Assembly: GCA_023055425.1 (NCBI GenBank)
Contig: JALGPY010000013.1
Span: 13,739,735-13,803,734 of the forward strand
DNA length: 64,000 nt
From: Linanthus parryae
Taxonomy: Eukaryota > Streptophyta > Magnoliopsida > Ericales > Polemoniaceae
Direction: 5' to 3'
A program made the position numbers and the translations under genes. The notes beneath the pieces were generated by a model. It was not told where the DNA came from. It worked only from the letters and a program-made list of their open reading frames with translations, and searched no databases. Shown here piece by piece: positions 21,162-31,661 of this stretch. Within the stretch, counting starts at the first letter, position 1, and each line of letters starts with the position of its first letter.

Positions 21162-22419
21162 GACCGCCCCCCTTGCTTGCCGCCCAAGCTTGGCCGCCCT
21201 AGGGGCCGGGTGGCCCTAACCCGCGGGCCTAGGCTTGTGGGTTTTGGGCCGGGCTGGCCCTAGGGCCTTGTGGTTCACTTTATTGGGCCCGGGCAATTTG
21301 ATTGTTGGGCCCATGGACCGTTTTAACCCTAGAAATCCTAAAATCAATTAAAATTGACCAAGCGCGTTAAAATTGGATTTTAACTGTTTATGTGCAAATC
21401 GCATGGTGATTGGATATGGCCTTAGGATGTGGTTTGATGTGGATGTTTAATTTTGTAGTTTGGTTTTACGGTCTGCGAGCTGATCAATTAATTGTAATAA
21501 TTAATTAGGGTTTTATGGCTTGCGTGCCATTTTTTTCTCAGCTTGTGAGATTTATTTTATTTAGTATAGAAGTTAGCTAGTGCTAGATAAAGTAGATTGT
21601 TAGCCAAGATTGGAGAAAAGAAGCCCAAAGCCAAAGAAGCCACAAAACATGGAGCATGGAGCATTCCACAAGACTATGAAGGATGGACCAAAAGATCAAG
21701 ACGCATGGAGATGTGTTTGTTTAGGGTTCATAGATAATTCCATTGGCTTGGAATTATCTTAGTCTAGAAAAGGCCATATCCACATCACGTTTAATTTCTG
21801 TTTTGTGGTTGTTATTTTATTGTCTTTATTATTGTGTGGTTGGTGTATGGATGATGCATGCAATTAGGATAATAAGATAATTAGACAACCTGGATCTATT
21901 ATTTGGGGTTGTGCCCAAACTCAAATAGATAGATTAGTTGATATTGATCTTCATTATTTATCAAGTTCGTGCGTGTCAAAGCATGGCGACTTGGTTCATA
22001 ATGATGGAATGCGATGGCACGTAACAATGTGCAATTGTTTAAATAAGAGGTTGAACACAACTAGGCAATTAATATGATTAAGAAACCTAGAGGCAACCAA
22101 TTGGGATTATCCATACAGATGGATAAATAAGGAGTTATTTGCCCAATTGAACCAAGAGTTGCATAAGGGATGCAATTGGAATTGTTCCTACCTAAAGTAG
22201 TCAAATTATGGGTGACTTGCCAAAGCAAGCTCATAAGGAGATGAAAGATGGATCTTGGCCCACTAGAAAATATAAGGATATTTTCCGCATTAATATCTTG
22301 AGGGTTATTAATCCGTAGAAAAATAGTGGGAGCTATATTTGATAAACTAGCCATTATTAAATATAGTCAAAAATTCACAAATACTAAAACTTGCGTATTT
22401 TCCTTTTGTAGAATTCCAA
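21162..22419. other. Angela-1 leader, GC-rich palindromic block then AT-rich
   Basis: Non-coding. From 21162 to 21310 it is very GC-rich with repeated GGCC/GGGCC motifs that can fold strongly. It then becomes AT-rich up to the gag ATG. It corresponds to 48902-50550 of Angela-2. Confidence 0.7.
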
Positions 22420-23790
22420 ATGGCAAACAACTCATCGAGTTCACAACATTCCCTACGATCTGTCCTTGAGAAGGAAAAGCTCTCTGGAACCAACTTTCTT
22501 GATTGGTACAGAAACTTGAGAATTGTTCTCAAGCAAGAGAAGAAACTGTACGCAATAGAGGAGCATGTTCCAGAAGGTCCAGAGAACCAAACACCTGCTG
22601 CCTTAAAGGCGTATCAAAAGCGTGTTGATGACGCTAATGATGCGGCCTGCCTAATGCTTTGCACCATGACTTCTGAGCTTCAGAAGCAACACGAAAACAT
22701 GAATGCTGTCGATATGATCGAACAACTAAAGCAGCTCTTCCAAGAGCAGGCGAGGGTAGAGAGGTATGAGGTCTCAAAGGCACTATTCAAATGTCATCTG
22801 GCAGAAGGGAACCCGGTGGGACCCCATGTACTCCGAATGATCGGGTACTTGGAGAATCTCGCCCGACTGGGGTTCCTGGTCGGCCAAGAGTTGGCAACCG
22901 ATCTCGTGTTGCAATCGTTGCCCGAGAGTTATGGACAGTTCATTATGAACTATAACATGAACGAGATCGTTAAACCACTGCCATATTTACTCAACATGTT
23001 GAGGACGGCTGAACAGAGCATCAACAAGGGTAAGGGAAAGGCAATAATGATGGTACAGAAAGGAAAGGGCAAAAGGTTTGCCTCTTCCTCCAAGGGCAAA
23101 GGCAAGTCAGTTGCCAAGTCCAAGGAACCTGCCCTTAAGCCTGTTGGTGGCATTGCCAAGGCCGTGACTAATGGTGAGTGTCACTATTGCAGTCAGCCTG
23201 GACACTGGAGGAGGAACTGCCCAAAATATCTGGAGGACAAGAGGCTTGGAATAGTGATTCCACCACCACCAGGTATTTTTGTTGTAGATGTCAATTTAAG
23301 TGTCTCTACATCATGGGTATTAGATACTGGATGTGGATCTCATATTTGTCGAAATATGCAGGATCTAAAGAGAAGTAGAAGATTGGCTAAAGGAGAGGTA
23401 GATCTGCGCGTTGGTAATGGAGCCAAGGTTGGTGCGTTGGCCATATGCGTGTGCGAGCTATCTCTGCCTTCAGGATTAGTTTTAGAATTAAATAATTGCT
23501 ATTTTGTGCCTGCTATGAGCAGAAACATTATTTCTATTTCTTGTTTGGACAAGGATGGTTTTATTATTTCAATAAAGAACAATTGTTGTTCCTTTTATTT
23601 AAATAGTATTCACTATTTTAGTGCGCAATTATTTAATGGACTTTATGTCCTTGATCTAAGCAATCCTGTCTACAACATTAATACCAAGCGGATTAAAATA
23701 AATGATTTAAATCATGCTTATTTATGGCACTGTCGTTTAGGCCACATAAATGAGAAACGTGTATCTAGACTCCGTAAGGATGGATTATAG
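22420..23790 (+). pseudogene. Angela-1 gag and protease
   Basis: 456 residues from ATG. Gag domain at residues 1-200 (SVLEKEKLSGTNFLDWYRNL; FLVGQELATDLVLQSLPESY), Lys/Gly-rich linker at about 203-235, CCHC knuckle CHYCSQPGHWRRNC at about 255, protease active site WVLDTGCGSHIC at about 300, then the GAG-preintegrase motif LWHCRLGHINEKRVS. It stops after RLRKDGL because one base is missing relative to Angela-2 (TTATAG here, TTACTAG there), so integrase lies in another frame. Otherwise it is well preserved. Confidence 0.92.
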
Positions 23791-24847
23791 ACTCATTTGA
23801 TTTTGAATCATATGAGACACGCGAGGCTTGTTTATTGGGAAAAATGACAAAGTCCCCTTTCAATAAGAAAGGTGAGAGGACTAGTGAGCAATTGGCACTC
23901 ATACATACCGATGTGTGTGGGCCATTTGCCACGCCTGCCAGGGGTGGTTATGTCTACTTCATTACATTTACTGATGATTACAGTAGATATGGATTTGTGT
24001 ACCTTATGAGGGCGAAATCTGAATCCTTTGAAGTGTTCAAAGAATTCAAGAATGAAGTAGAGAAGCAACTTGGCAAAAGTATAAAGGCTCTACGATCGTA
24101 TCGTGGAGGAGAATACTTGAGCCAAGAGTTTGACGACTATCTTAGAGAGTGTGGGATCGTGTCCCAACTCACTCCACCCGGAACGCCACAATGGAATGGC
24201 GTGTCCGAGAGGAGGAATCGAACCCTATTGGATATGGTTCGATCTATGATGTGTCAAACCGATCTTCCATTGTCATTTTGGGGCTACGCTCCATTAAGTG
24301 CAGCTTTCACCATTAACCGTGTTCCATCTAAATCAGTCATGAAAACACCATATGAGATGTGGAGTGGGAGGCGTCCCACATTGTCGTTCATGAGGATTTG
24401 GGGCTGCGATGTCTATGTAAAACGTTTACAATTAGACAAGCTAGGGCCTAAATCGGATAAGTGTAAATTTGTGAGGTACCCTAAGGAAACTAAGGGATAC
24501 TACTTCTACAATCCAACCGAGAATAAAGTGTTTGTTGCTCGGACCGGCGTGTTTTTAGAAAGAGAGTTTGTCTCTAAAGAAGCAAGTGGGAGGAATGTAG
24601 AACTTGAAGAGGTTCAAGAAACACAAATCACTGAACCGATTATGGAACATGAACAGGAACCACAAGCAGTTGTGGAGCCACCTGTTCAGGTAACACAAGA
24701 GCTTCGTAGATCTAGTAGAGTGTGCCAGGAACCCGAGAGGTATGGACTTCTCGTAACTGATTCCGGTGACACAATGCTCATAGAGATGAGCCTACTACCT
24801 ATGTGGAGGCCATGAGTGGCCCAGACTCTCAGAAGTGGCTGTAAGCC
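23791..24847 (+). pseudogene. Angela-1 integrase, catalytic Asp replaced by Tyr
   Basis: Open from 23835 to 24815. The core shows IHTDVCGPF (first Asp) and WNGVSERRNRT (Glu). The second catalytic position reads LRSYRGGEYLS, with TAT at 24099-24101, whereas Angela-2 has LRSDRGGEY (GAT). The integrase tail includes WGCDVYVKRLQ and an acidic linker to RT (LEEVQETQITEP). It ends by frameshift near 24790, and a TAA interrupts WL*AMRSEM at about 24842. Integration activity is therefore lost twice over. Confidence 0.9.
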
Positions 24848-25675
24848 ATGAGATCCGAGATGGAATCCATGTACACCAGCAAAGTATGGACTTTGGTGGA
24901 ACCACCCGATGGGGCGCGGCCCATAGGGTGCAAGTGGGTCTTCAAGAAGAAGATCGACATGGATGGTAATGTGATTACCTATAAGGGCCGATTGGTGGCT
25001 AAAGGATTCAGACAGATTCATGGTATTGACTATGATGAAACCTTTTCACCAGTCGCTATGACCAAATGCATTGGAATCCTACTTGCGATTGCAGCATACC
25101 ACGACTATGAGATTTGGCAGATGGATGTCAAAACAGCATTCCTTTATGGGAATCTCCTCGAGGACGTGTATATGATACAGCCGGAGGGTTTTGAGGATCT
25201 AAAGCAAGCCAACAAAGTATGTAAGCTGCAACGATCCATTTATGGATTGAAGCAAGCTTCTAGGAGTTGGAATCGACGTTTTGATGAAGTGGTGAAAGAG
25301 TTTGGCTTCATCAGAAACGAAGATGAGTCTTGTGTCTACAAGAAGGTTAGTGGGAGCTCTGTAGCTTTTCTGGTCTTGTATGTGGATGACATACTACTCA
25401 TTGGAATCGACATTCCCATGCTGCAATCTGTTAAAGATTGGCTAGGAAAGTGTTTCTCAATGAAAGACTTAGGGGAAGCAGCCTATATACTCGGTATAAA
25501 GATCTATAGAGATAGATCTAAGAGGTTGCTAGGCCTAAGTCAAAGTACATATATTGACAAGTTGTTGAAACGGTTCAACATGCAAGATTCCAAGAAGGGA
25601 TTCTTGCCCATGTCACATGAATCACTCTTTCTAAGAGTGGTTTTCCTTCCAATGAGATTGAGAAGGAACGCATGA
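24848..25675 (+). pseudogene. Angela-1 reverse transcriptase
   Basis: 275 residues. Copia RT motifs in order: VWTLVEPPDGARPIGCKWVF, KGRLVAKGFRQ, IWQMDVKTAFLYG (catalytic Asp), IYGLKQASRSWN, and FLVLYVDDILLIG with the intact YVDD. The frame breaks near 25618, where CATGGAATC of Angela-2 is CATGAATC here. The last residues of this open stretch are therefore out-of-frame noise. Confidence 0.92.
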
Positions 25676-26367
25676 GTAAAATCGTCTATGCCTCGGCCAT
25701 AGGATCTATCATGTACGCCATGTTATGTACTAGACCAGATGTGTCATATGCCTTGAGTATGACAAGCAGATACCAATCCAATCCGGGTGAGAGTCACTGG
25801 ATTGCAGTCAAGAACATCCTAAAGTACTTGAGAAGAACTAAGGATGCTTTCTTGATATTTGGCGGTGAGGAAGAGTTGCGTGTAAGGGGTTACACTGATG
25901 CAAGCTTCCAAACCGACAGAGATGACTTTAGATCACAATCGGGATATGTGTTTTGCCTGAATGGAGCAGCGGTGAGCTGGAAGAGTTCCAATCAAGAGAC
26001 GGTAGCTGATTCTACAACAGAGGCTGAGTACATTGCTGCAAATGACGCAGCAAAAGAGGCTGTTTGGATCAGAAAGTTTGTTTCTGAACTTGGTGTGGTC
26101 CCTAGCATTGCGGATCCAGTGGAGTTGTTCTGTGACAACACTGCGGCGATCGCGCAATCAAAGGAACCCAGATCGCACCAGAAGTCCAAGCACGTGCTCA
26201 AGAAGTTTCATCTGATTCGAGATATTATCGATAGAGGAGACGTTCGGATATGCAAGATTCCTACAGATGATAATCTGTCAGACCCGCTTACGAAGCCTCT
26301 CACGCAGTGGAAGCATGAAGGGCACACTAGGAGTATGGGCATACGAGATGCGCCAGATTGGCTCTAG
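25619..26367 (+). pseudogene. Angela-1 RT C-terminus and RNase H
   Basis: Open from 25672. It holds YASAIGSIMYAMLCTRPDVSY (RT thumb), then RNase H motifs VRGYTDASFQTDRDD, STTEAEYIAANDAAKEA, LFCDNTAAIAQSKEP and the usual copia ending DPLTKPL. The stop TAG at 26365-26367 is the natural polyprotein end. The polypurine tract follows 3 bases later. Confidence 0.92.
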
Positions 26368-26369
26368 TG

Positions 26370-26381
26370 CAAGTGGGAGAC
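26370..26381 (+). other. Angela-1 polypurine tract
   Basis: CAAGTGGGAGAC directly before the 3' LTR start. It is identical in Angela-2 on the minus strand (44987-44998). Confidence 0.85.
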
Positions 26382-27727
26382 TGTTGGAATAGATGCCCTA
26401 GAGGCAATCTAGTTTAGTATGAATTATTTGTGGCTAGAAATTCATTTATTATTTATTGGATATTTAATATAATGAAGTCCTTAGATTTACAATTGTGTTG
26501 TTTATCTTAAATATCCCTAGTGTGCATTAGGGAATGTTGCACTGGATTGACCCATCTCCGAGAAGGCTACATACACGTTATGTTGAGTCACAAGCGGTTC
26601 TCGCGGTGCAATGGTATTGTCATCCTTAGACTTGAAGTCACTAGATATTCTAGTTGGGGATTATTGTGATCTTGGTAGCGTTAAACGCTACACCGTAACT
26701 GGGTAGTTATAAAGGCGTGTACTGGATACAATAAGAAGCAAGCTTAGAGATCGTAGTGGACGTAGATAGGATTTGTCCCTCCCACATAACGGGAGCAAAT
26801 ATCCTAGGCCACTCGAGGGATAGTGCTTATAGAATGTCTGGCCAGACTCAAATAAATCAATATGGGATATTGATGTTATTTGCACGAATAAGGCTATTCC
26901 CATGGATCGAGAAACTATGGATTGCATATAAGAGTGTGACTTGTATGTCTCGTGTCCAATCCGGATATAGAGACAAAGGGATGAGACAATTACTTGTACA
27001 AAGGTTGTCAAGATGACTATTCTATTAGTTGGCTAGAATGGATGTTTTGCTAGAGACCGCTCCATATTAGCAAATAGTTGCTACCAACTAGATAGAACCT
27101 ATGCGGTCACACGCTATATAGAGTTGAACTAGATTTGGGAATTAATTAATTGGATTAATTAATTAGAAGGATCACATTGCAAACCCTTGCAAACTTAGTA
27201 TGGACTAATTTGCAAGGAATGGACTAAATTGAATTCTAGTAGGACTAGAATAAGTCCTTTAGGTAGTTAACAAGGAGTTGTTGGACTATATAAAGGACCT
27301 TCCTTCCTTCCTTCCCACATAACTTATGCTCATTAAGTGAACATAACAAGAGTGGGAGAGAACAAAAGGAGAGAGAGCAAGCAACAAGGAGGCCCGAACC
27401 GCCCCCTTGCCGCCGCCCCGTCCCCGTCGGCCAAAGGAGGCCGAGACCCTCCTTTGGGTCTCGTTTTGCGTGATTTCTTCTTCCTCTTCCTCTTTCGGGC
27501 TAGCACCAAAGGAGTTGGGAGATCTAGGATCAACTCTAGGCGTGGATCAACTATAGAGAACGTGACACAATTCGCGTTTGAAGTCATCAAGGAGAACCCA
27601 AAGGTGTGTTTATGATTTCTAACCCTTACCATAGTTATGTCTCTTGACTTGTGATCCTTGGAGGGTTTTGCATGGTTTTATGCTTGATTATGCTTCCGTT
27701 GTGCGATCCATGAATCAAAACCCTACA
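26382..27727 (+). repeat. Angela-1 3' LTR with 86-bp deletion
   Basis: 1,346 bp. Relative to the 5' LTR it lacks the 86 bp equivalent to 19743-19828, three CCTT units (12 bp), and has four extra bases near its start; this accounts exactly for the length difference. About 20 single-base differences remain by eye. Confidence 0.94.
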
Positions 27728-27732
27728 ACGGA
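27728..27732. repeat. Target-site duplication (right) of Angela-1
   Basis: ACGGA, matching 19603-19607. Tekay gag resumes directly (GGATACCCAAGACAG). Confidence 0.93.
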
Positions 27733-27984
27733 TACCCAAGACAGAACCAGGGAAACCCTTGTCCAAACTACCAAAATGGGAATCAATTCCAAGCCAACCA
27801 CAACCAATATGGAGGAAGCAACCATGGGAATAACAATAACCAATTTGGCGGAAATAATTGTGGGAACTACAACAATCAGGCAGGCAGACCCCAAGGGAAC
27901 AACTACAATGCACCTGGAGGAAGCAACAACCGGATTGCGCAACCTACTGGAAATGGAACAAACAACCAAGGAAATGGAAACCAG
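27733..27984 (+). pseudogene. Tekay gag, 3' part (Asn/Gln/Gly-rich tail)
   Basis: It continues gag after Angela-1. In the reading frame of the downstream protease it encodes a low-complexity tail dominated by Asn, Gln and Gly (QFGGNNCGNYNNQAG and similar), open to 27984. Such tails separate the knuckles from protease in plant chromoviruses. Confidence 0.75.
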
Positions 27985-28596
27985 ATGAGCGCCAGACAAA
28001 TCTATGCCATGAACCAAGCAGAAGCAAACACTGCGACAAACGTGGTTACTGGTACATTCTTAGTCCACAACACTCCTCCTTACGTACTCTTTGATTGTGG
28101 GGCATCCTATTCTTTCATATCGTCATATTTTGCTAGAAAACTAGGACTTCAACCCTCTCATATGAACCCTGTGTCTATAGCTACACCTGCAAAACATGTA
28201 GTAATCTGTGATTCCATCTTCAAGGGAGTAGTTATAACCATCCAAGAATGTGAGATACCCACTGACTTAATCCTCTTCGAACTAGAAAACCTAGATGTTA
28301 TCCTAGGAATGGACTGGCTAGGAAAGCACCATGCTCATATTGATTGTCGTAACCAAAAGGTATGCCTAAGAGGACCAAAGGGTAAGAGAATCTCTCACAT
28401 AGGAATCACCGAGAAACCCAATGTCAAAATTGCGTATGCACTTTCTTTAGTCAAAACCATGAGTAAGGGACACGACGCCTATCTCTGTTCTGTCCGAGAT
28501 GATAATATGGGGACGATGAAACTTGACGACATCCCAATTGTTAATGAGTTTCCCGATGTATTTCCCGACGAAATCCCAGGAATACCACCTAAATGA
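27985..28596 (+). pseudogene. Tekay protease and RT linker
   Basis: An open 203-residue stretch in frame with the gag tail. The aspartic protease site reads VLFDCGASYSFISSYF: the catalytic Asp is present but the usual Ser is Cys. LENLDVILGMDWLGKHHAHIDC follows, the conserved second protease block. It ends with VNEFPDVFPDEIPGIPPK and a TGA where related elements have Arg. Confidence 0.88.
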
Positions 28597-29331
28597 GCCG
28601 TAGAGTTTACCATTGACCTTGTACCAGGGACAGGACCGATCTGCATAGCACCTTACAGAATGGCACCAGTAGAGTAGAAGATTTGAAGGAACAATTTAGG
28701 GAATTGTTGGATAAGGGTTATATCAAACCGAGTGTTTCACCATGGGGAGCACCTGTCTTATTTGTTAAGAAGAAGGATGGTAATTTGAGATTGTGCATCG
28801 ATTACAGGGAGCTTAATAATGTGACTGTCAAAAACCGATACCCACTCCCAAGGATAGATGACCTATTTGACCAGCTACAAGGAGCCGATACCTTTTCCAA
28901 GATCGACTTAAGATAAGGTTATCACCAGTTAACGGTAGCCGAGAAGGAAATCCCTAAGACTGCCTTTAGGACCAGGTATGGGCATTATGAATTCATTGTT
29001 ATGCATTTTGCTCTAACCAATGCACCTGCTGTATTCATGGACGTGATGAACCGGGTAATGAAACCTTACTTAGACCGCTTTGTAGTAGTGTTCATTGATG
29101 ATATTTTTGTTTACTCTAAGGGGAAGGAAGAACACGAAGAACACCTTAGAGCTGTTTTTCAAACCCTGAGGCAAGAACAATTGTATGCTAAGTTTTTCAA
29201 GTGTGAAGCTGGATAGGGTACCTTTCTTGGGACACATAATATCTACGGAGGGAATTTCTGTAGACCCATGAAAGATCACCGCAGTTAGGGACTGTCCAAG
29301 ACCCAAGAGTACAATAGATATTCGTAGTTTC
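28597..29331 (+). pseudogene. Tekay reverse transcriptase
   Basis: Gypsy RT across five or more in-frame stops. Blocks: [28 protein letters not shown] (28735-28810), [13 protein letters not shown] with TAA at 28914-28916, and [21 protein letters not shown] with the intact catalytic FIDD pair (about 29086-29115). Stops also follow FKCEAG (29214) and precede [11 protein letters not shown] (29270). The fold is complete in order but not translatable. Confidence 0.9.
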
Positions 29332-30177
29332 TTGGGACTAGCAGGATATTACCGAAGATTTGTGAAGGATTTCTCCAAAATAACCAGACCATTGACCAAT
29401 CTAATGAAGAAAACCACTAAATACCATTGGGATGAGAAATGTGAGGAAGCCTTCCAAATCCTGAAGGGAAAGATAACTACAAGACCTATTATGACCCTAC
29501 CATCTGAGTCGAGGGAGTTTGAGGTCTATAGTGATGCTTCGAAACAATGGTTAGGATGTGTGCTAATTCAATATGAGAAAGTGATTGCATATGCTTCGCG
29601 AAAGCTAAAATTCTATGAGGAGAATTACCCAACTAATGACCTAGAGCTAGCCGCACTTGTCCACGCCTTGAAAATTTGGAGACACCACCTTCATGGTGCA
29701 ACCTGTAAGATTTTCACCGACCACAAAAGACTTAAATATTTTTTCACCCAAAAGGATTTTAACATGAGGCAAAGAAGATGGTTGGATTTGATCAAGAACT
29801 ACAATCTACAAATGCAATACCATGAAGGGAAGGCAAATGTAGTCGCTGACGCATTAAGCAGGAAGACAAGCCATACCATCAATGTGTTGAGGAGTTTACC
29901 AAAGGAGTTGCGAGCTGATATTCAGAAATTGGGGATTGAATTCCGTCAGCAGGAGGCAAGGGAAGACGTGCTATACAATTTGGTAGCCACACTAGACATC
30001 TTTAAGGAGATCAGAAAGGGACAACCTGGAGACGTCAAGCTTGAAAGAATCAAGAAGAAAATCGAGGATGGATCAACCAAGGACTTCCGAATACCCGACG
30101 ATGGGAGCACAAATTACAAAGAGAGGTGGTGTGTACCCCAAAAGTGTAAGGAGGTCGAGAAACGGTTAATGAGATAA
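29332..30177 (+). pseudogene. Tekay RT thumb and RNase H
   Basis: 281 residues. [18 protein letters not shown] opens it. RNase H follows: [52 protein letters not shown] and [11 protein letters not shown], so all four acidic positions are present. The remainder leads to the integrase zinc domain and ends at a TAA in VEKRLMR*AHNTPYSVHPGG. Confidence 0.9.
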
Positions 30178-31184
30178 GCACACAACACGCCATACTCCGT
30201 ACATCCAGGAGGAGATAAGTTGTATAAGGACTTGAAGAAGCAGTTATGGTGGCCAAGAATGAAGAACAAGGTTGCAGAATTCGTAGCCCGATGTCTCACG
30301 TGCCAGAAGGTGAAGTTCGAAAAAAATAGGAAAGGAGGTTTGGTGCAACCTTTGGAAGTACCCATGTGGAAATGGGATTCGATATCGATGGAATTTGTGA
30401 CTGCTTCGCCTGTGAAGAAGAATGGTTTGAATCAGATTTGGGTTGTGGTTGAAAGATTAACAATGACGGCAAGATTCATCCCAATGAAGGATACTTAGGA
30501 TATGGAGCAACGAGCAGACACATACATCAAGAACATAGTTAGATACCATGGAGTACCAAAGGATATTGTGTCAGACCGAGACCCAAACTTTCTCTCACAT
30601 TTATGGCAAGCATTACAGAAAGCCTTAGGCACTGAGCTGAATTTCAGTACCACTTTCCACCCAGCTACTGATGGAAAGACGAAACGACCATACAAACACT
30701 GGAGGATATGTTACGAGCATGTGTCATGGACTTCGAAGGTTCCTGGGTAGACCGGTTACCATTGATAGAGTTCTCGTACAACAACAGTTACCACGCAAGT
30801 ATAGGGATGGAACCCTATGAGACACTATATGGGCGGAAATGTAGGACACCCTTGTGCTGGAATGACATCAGCGAGACGCTAGTGTTTGGATCACAAATGA
30901 TTGAGGAGATGATGAGTCAGGTCATAATCATTCAGCAGCGGATGAAAGCGGCCCAAGATTGACAAAAGTCTTATGCGGACAAGAAACGAAGACCCGTGAA
31001 GTTCAAGGTTGGAGACAAAGTGTTCCTGAAGGTATCACCAACCAATGGAGAGTCTGGTTTCAATCAAAAGGGAAAACTCAGTCCCAAGTTCATCGGTCCC
31101 TACGAAGTCCAGGACAGGACATGAGAATTAGCCTACCGTTTAGATCTTCCTTCTAATCTGGGTCGAGTCCATAACGTCTTTCAC
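30178..31184 (+). pseudogene. Tekay integrase, catalytic position altered
   Basis: Zinc domain HNTPYSVHPGGDKLYKDLKKQ...CLTCQKVK at 30181-30315. The core begins WDSISMEFVTASP: related elements have MDFV, so the first catalytic Asp is Glu (GAA, 30391-30393). The second Asp is in VSDRDPNFLSHLW (about 30575). A frameshift lies near 30700, and the downstream core NNSYHASIGMEPYETLYGRKCRTPL and tail KFIGPYEVQDR are in other frames. Confidence 0.88.
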
Positions 31185-31433
31185 GTGTCTCAACTTAAGA
31201 GGTACATCCCAGACCCATCACATATCTTAGATCCCCAACCCTTTGAATTGGACCCTATTCCTACAGAAGAAGAACACCCTGTCAAAATCCTAGACACCAA
31301 GACTAGAAAGACTCGTGCTACGTCAGCCACGTTGGTTAAAGTGTTATGGAACAGTCACATGACGGAGAACGTCACATGGGAAGCAGAAGCTGACATGAAA
31401 CAGCGATATCCCCACTTATTTGAACATGTATAA
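31185..31433 (+). pseudogene. Tekay chromodomain-like integrase C-terminus
   Basis: 82 residues continuing VFHVSQLKRYIPDP. The segment VKVLWNSHMTENVTWEAEADMKQRYPHLF has the spacing of the chromodomain at the end of plant chromovirus integrases (LVKVLW ... TWE), which targets heterochromatin. The stop TAA at 31431-31433 is the natural end. Confidence 0.85.
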
Positions 31434-31661
31434 ACTCGAGTGACGAGGACGTCACTCCTTTAAGGGGGACGAGACCTTCACACTTTTAGTTACACTTTTA
31501 GTCATCATATTTTATTCACTACATTTTTTTTTTTTGAGAAAACACAATTCACTACATAGTTACTACATGAGATTACGTGCTTTGCATTTAGTATTCATAG
31601 TACAACCAAGAAATATTACATTGCGCTTCGAGGACGAAGCTTGATCTTGAGGAGGGAAGGA
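31434..31661 (+). other. Tekay 3' untranslated segment and polypurine tract
   Basis: Non-coding. A T-run lies near 31525-31536. The polypurine tract GAGGAGGGAAGGA at 31649-31661 abuts the 3' LTR. Confidence 0.85.

Larger units (their letters stand above)
19608..27727 (+). mobile_element. Angela-1: complete Ty1/copia Angela-type retrotransposon
   Basis: 8,120 bp with both LTRs, primer-binding site, gag, protease, integrase, reverse transcriptase, RNase H and polypurine tract. The LTR start TGTTGGAAT..GCCCTAGAGG and the NFLDWYRNLRIVLKQEKK gag motif suit the Angela/BARE group. The LTRs are near-identical except for one 86-bp deletion, so this is the youngest complete insertion in the window. 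Coding is nevertheless broken by at least three single- or few-base frameshifts. Confidence 0.93.
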
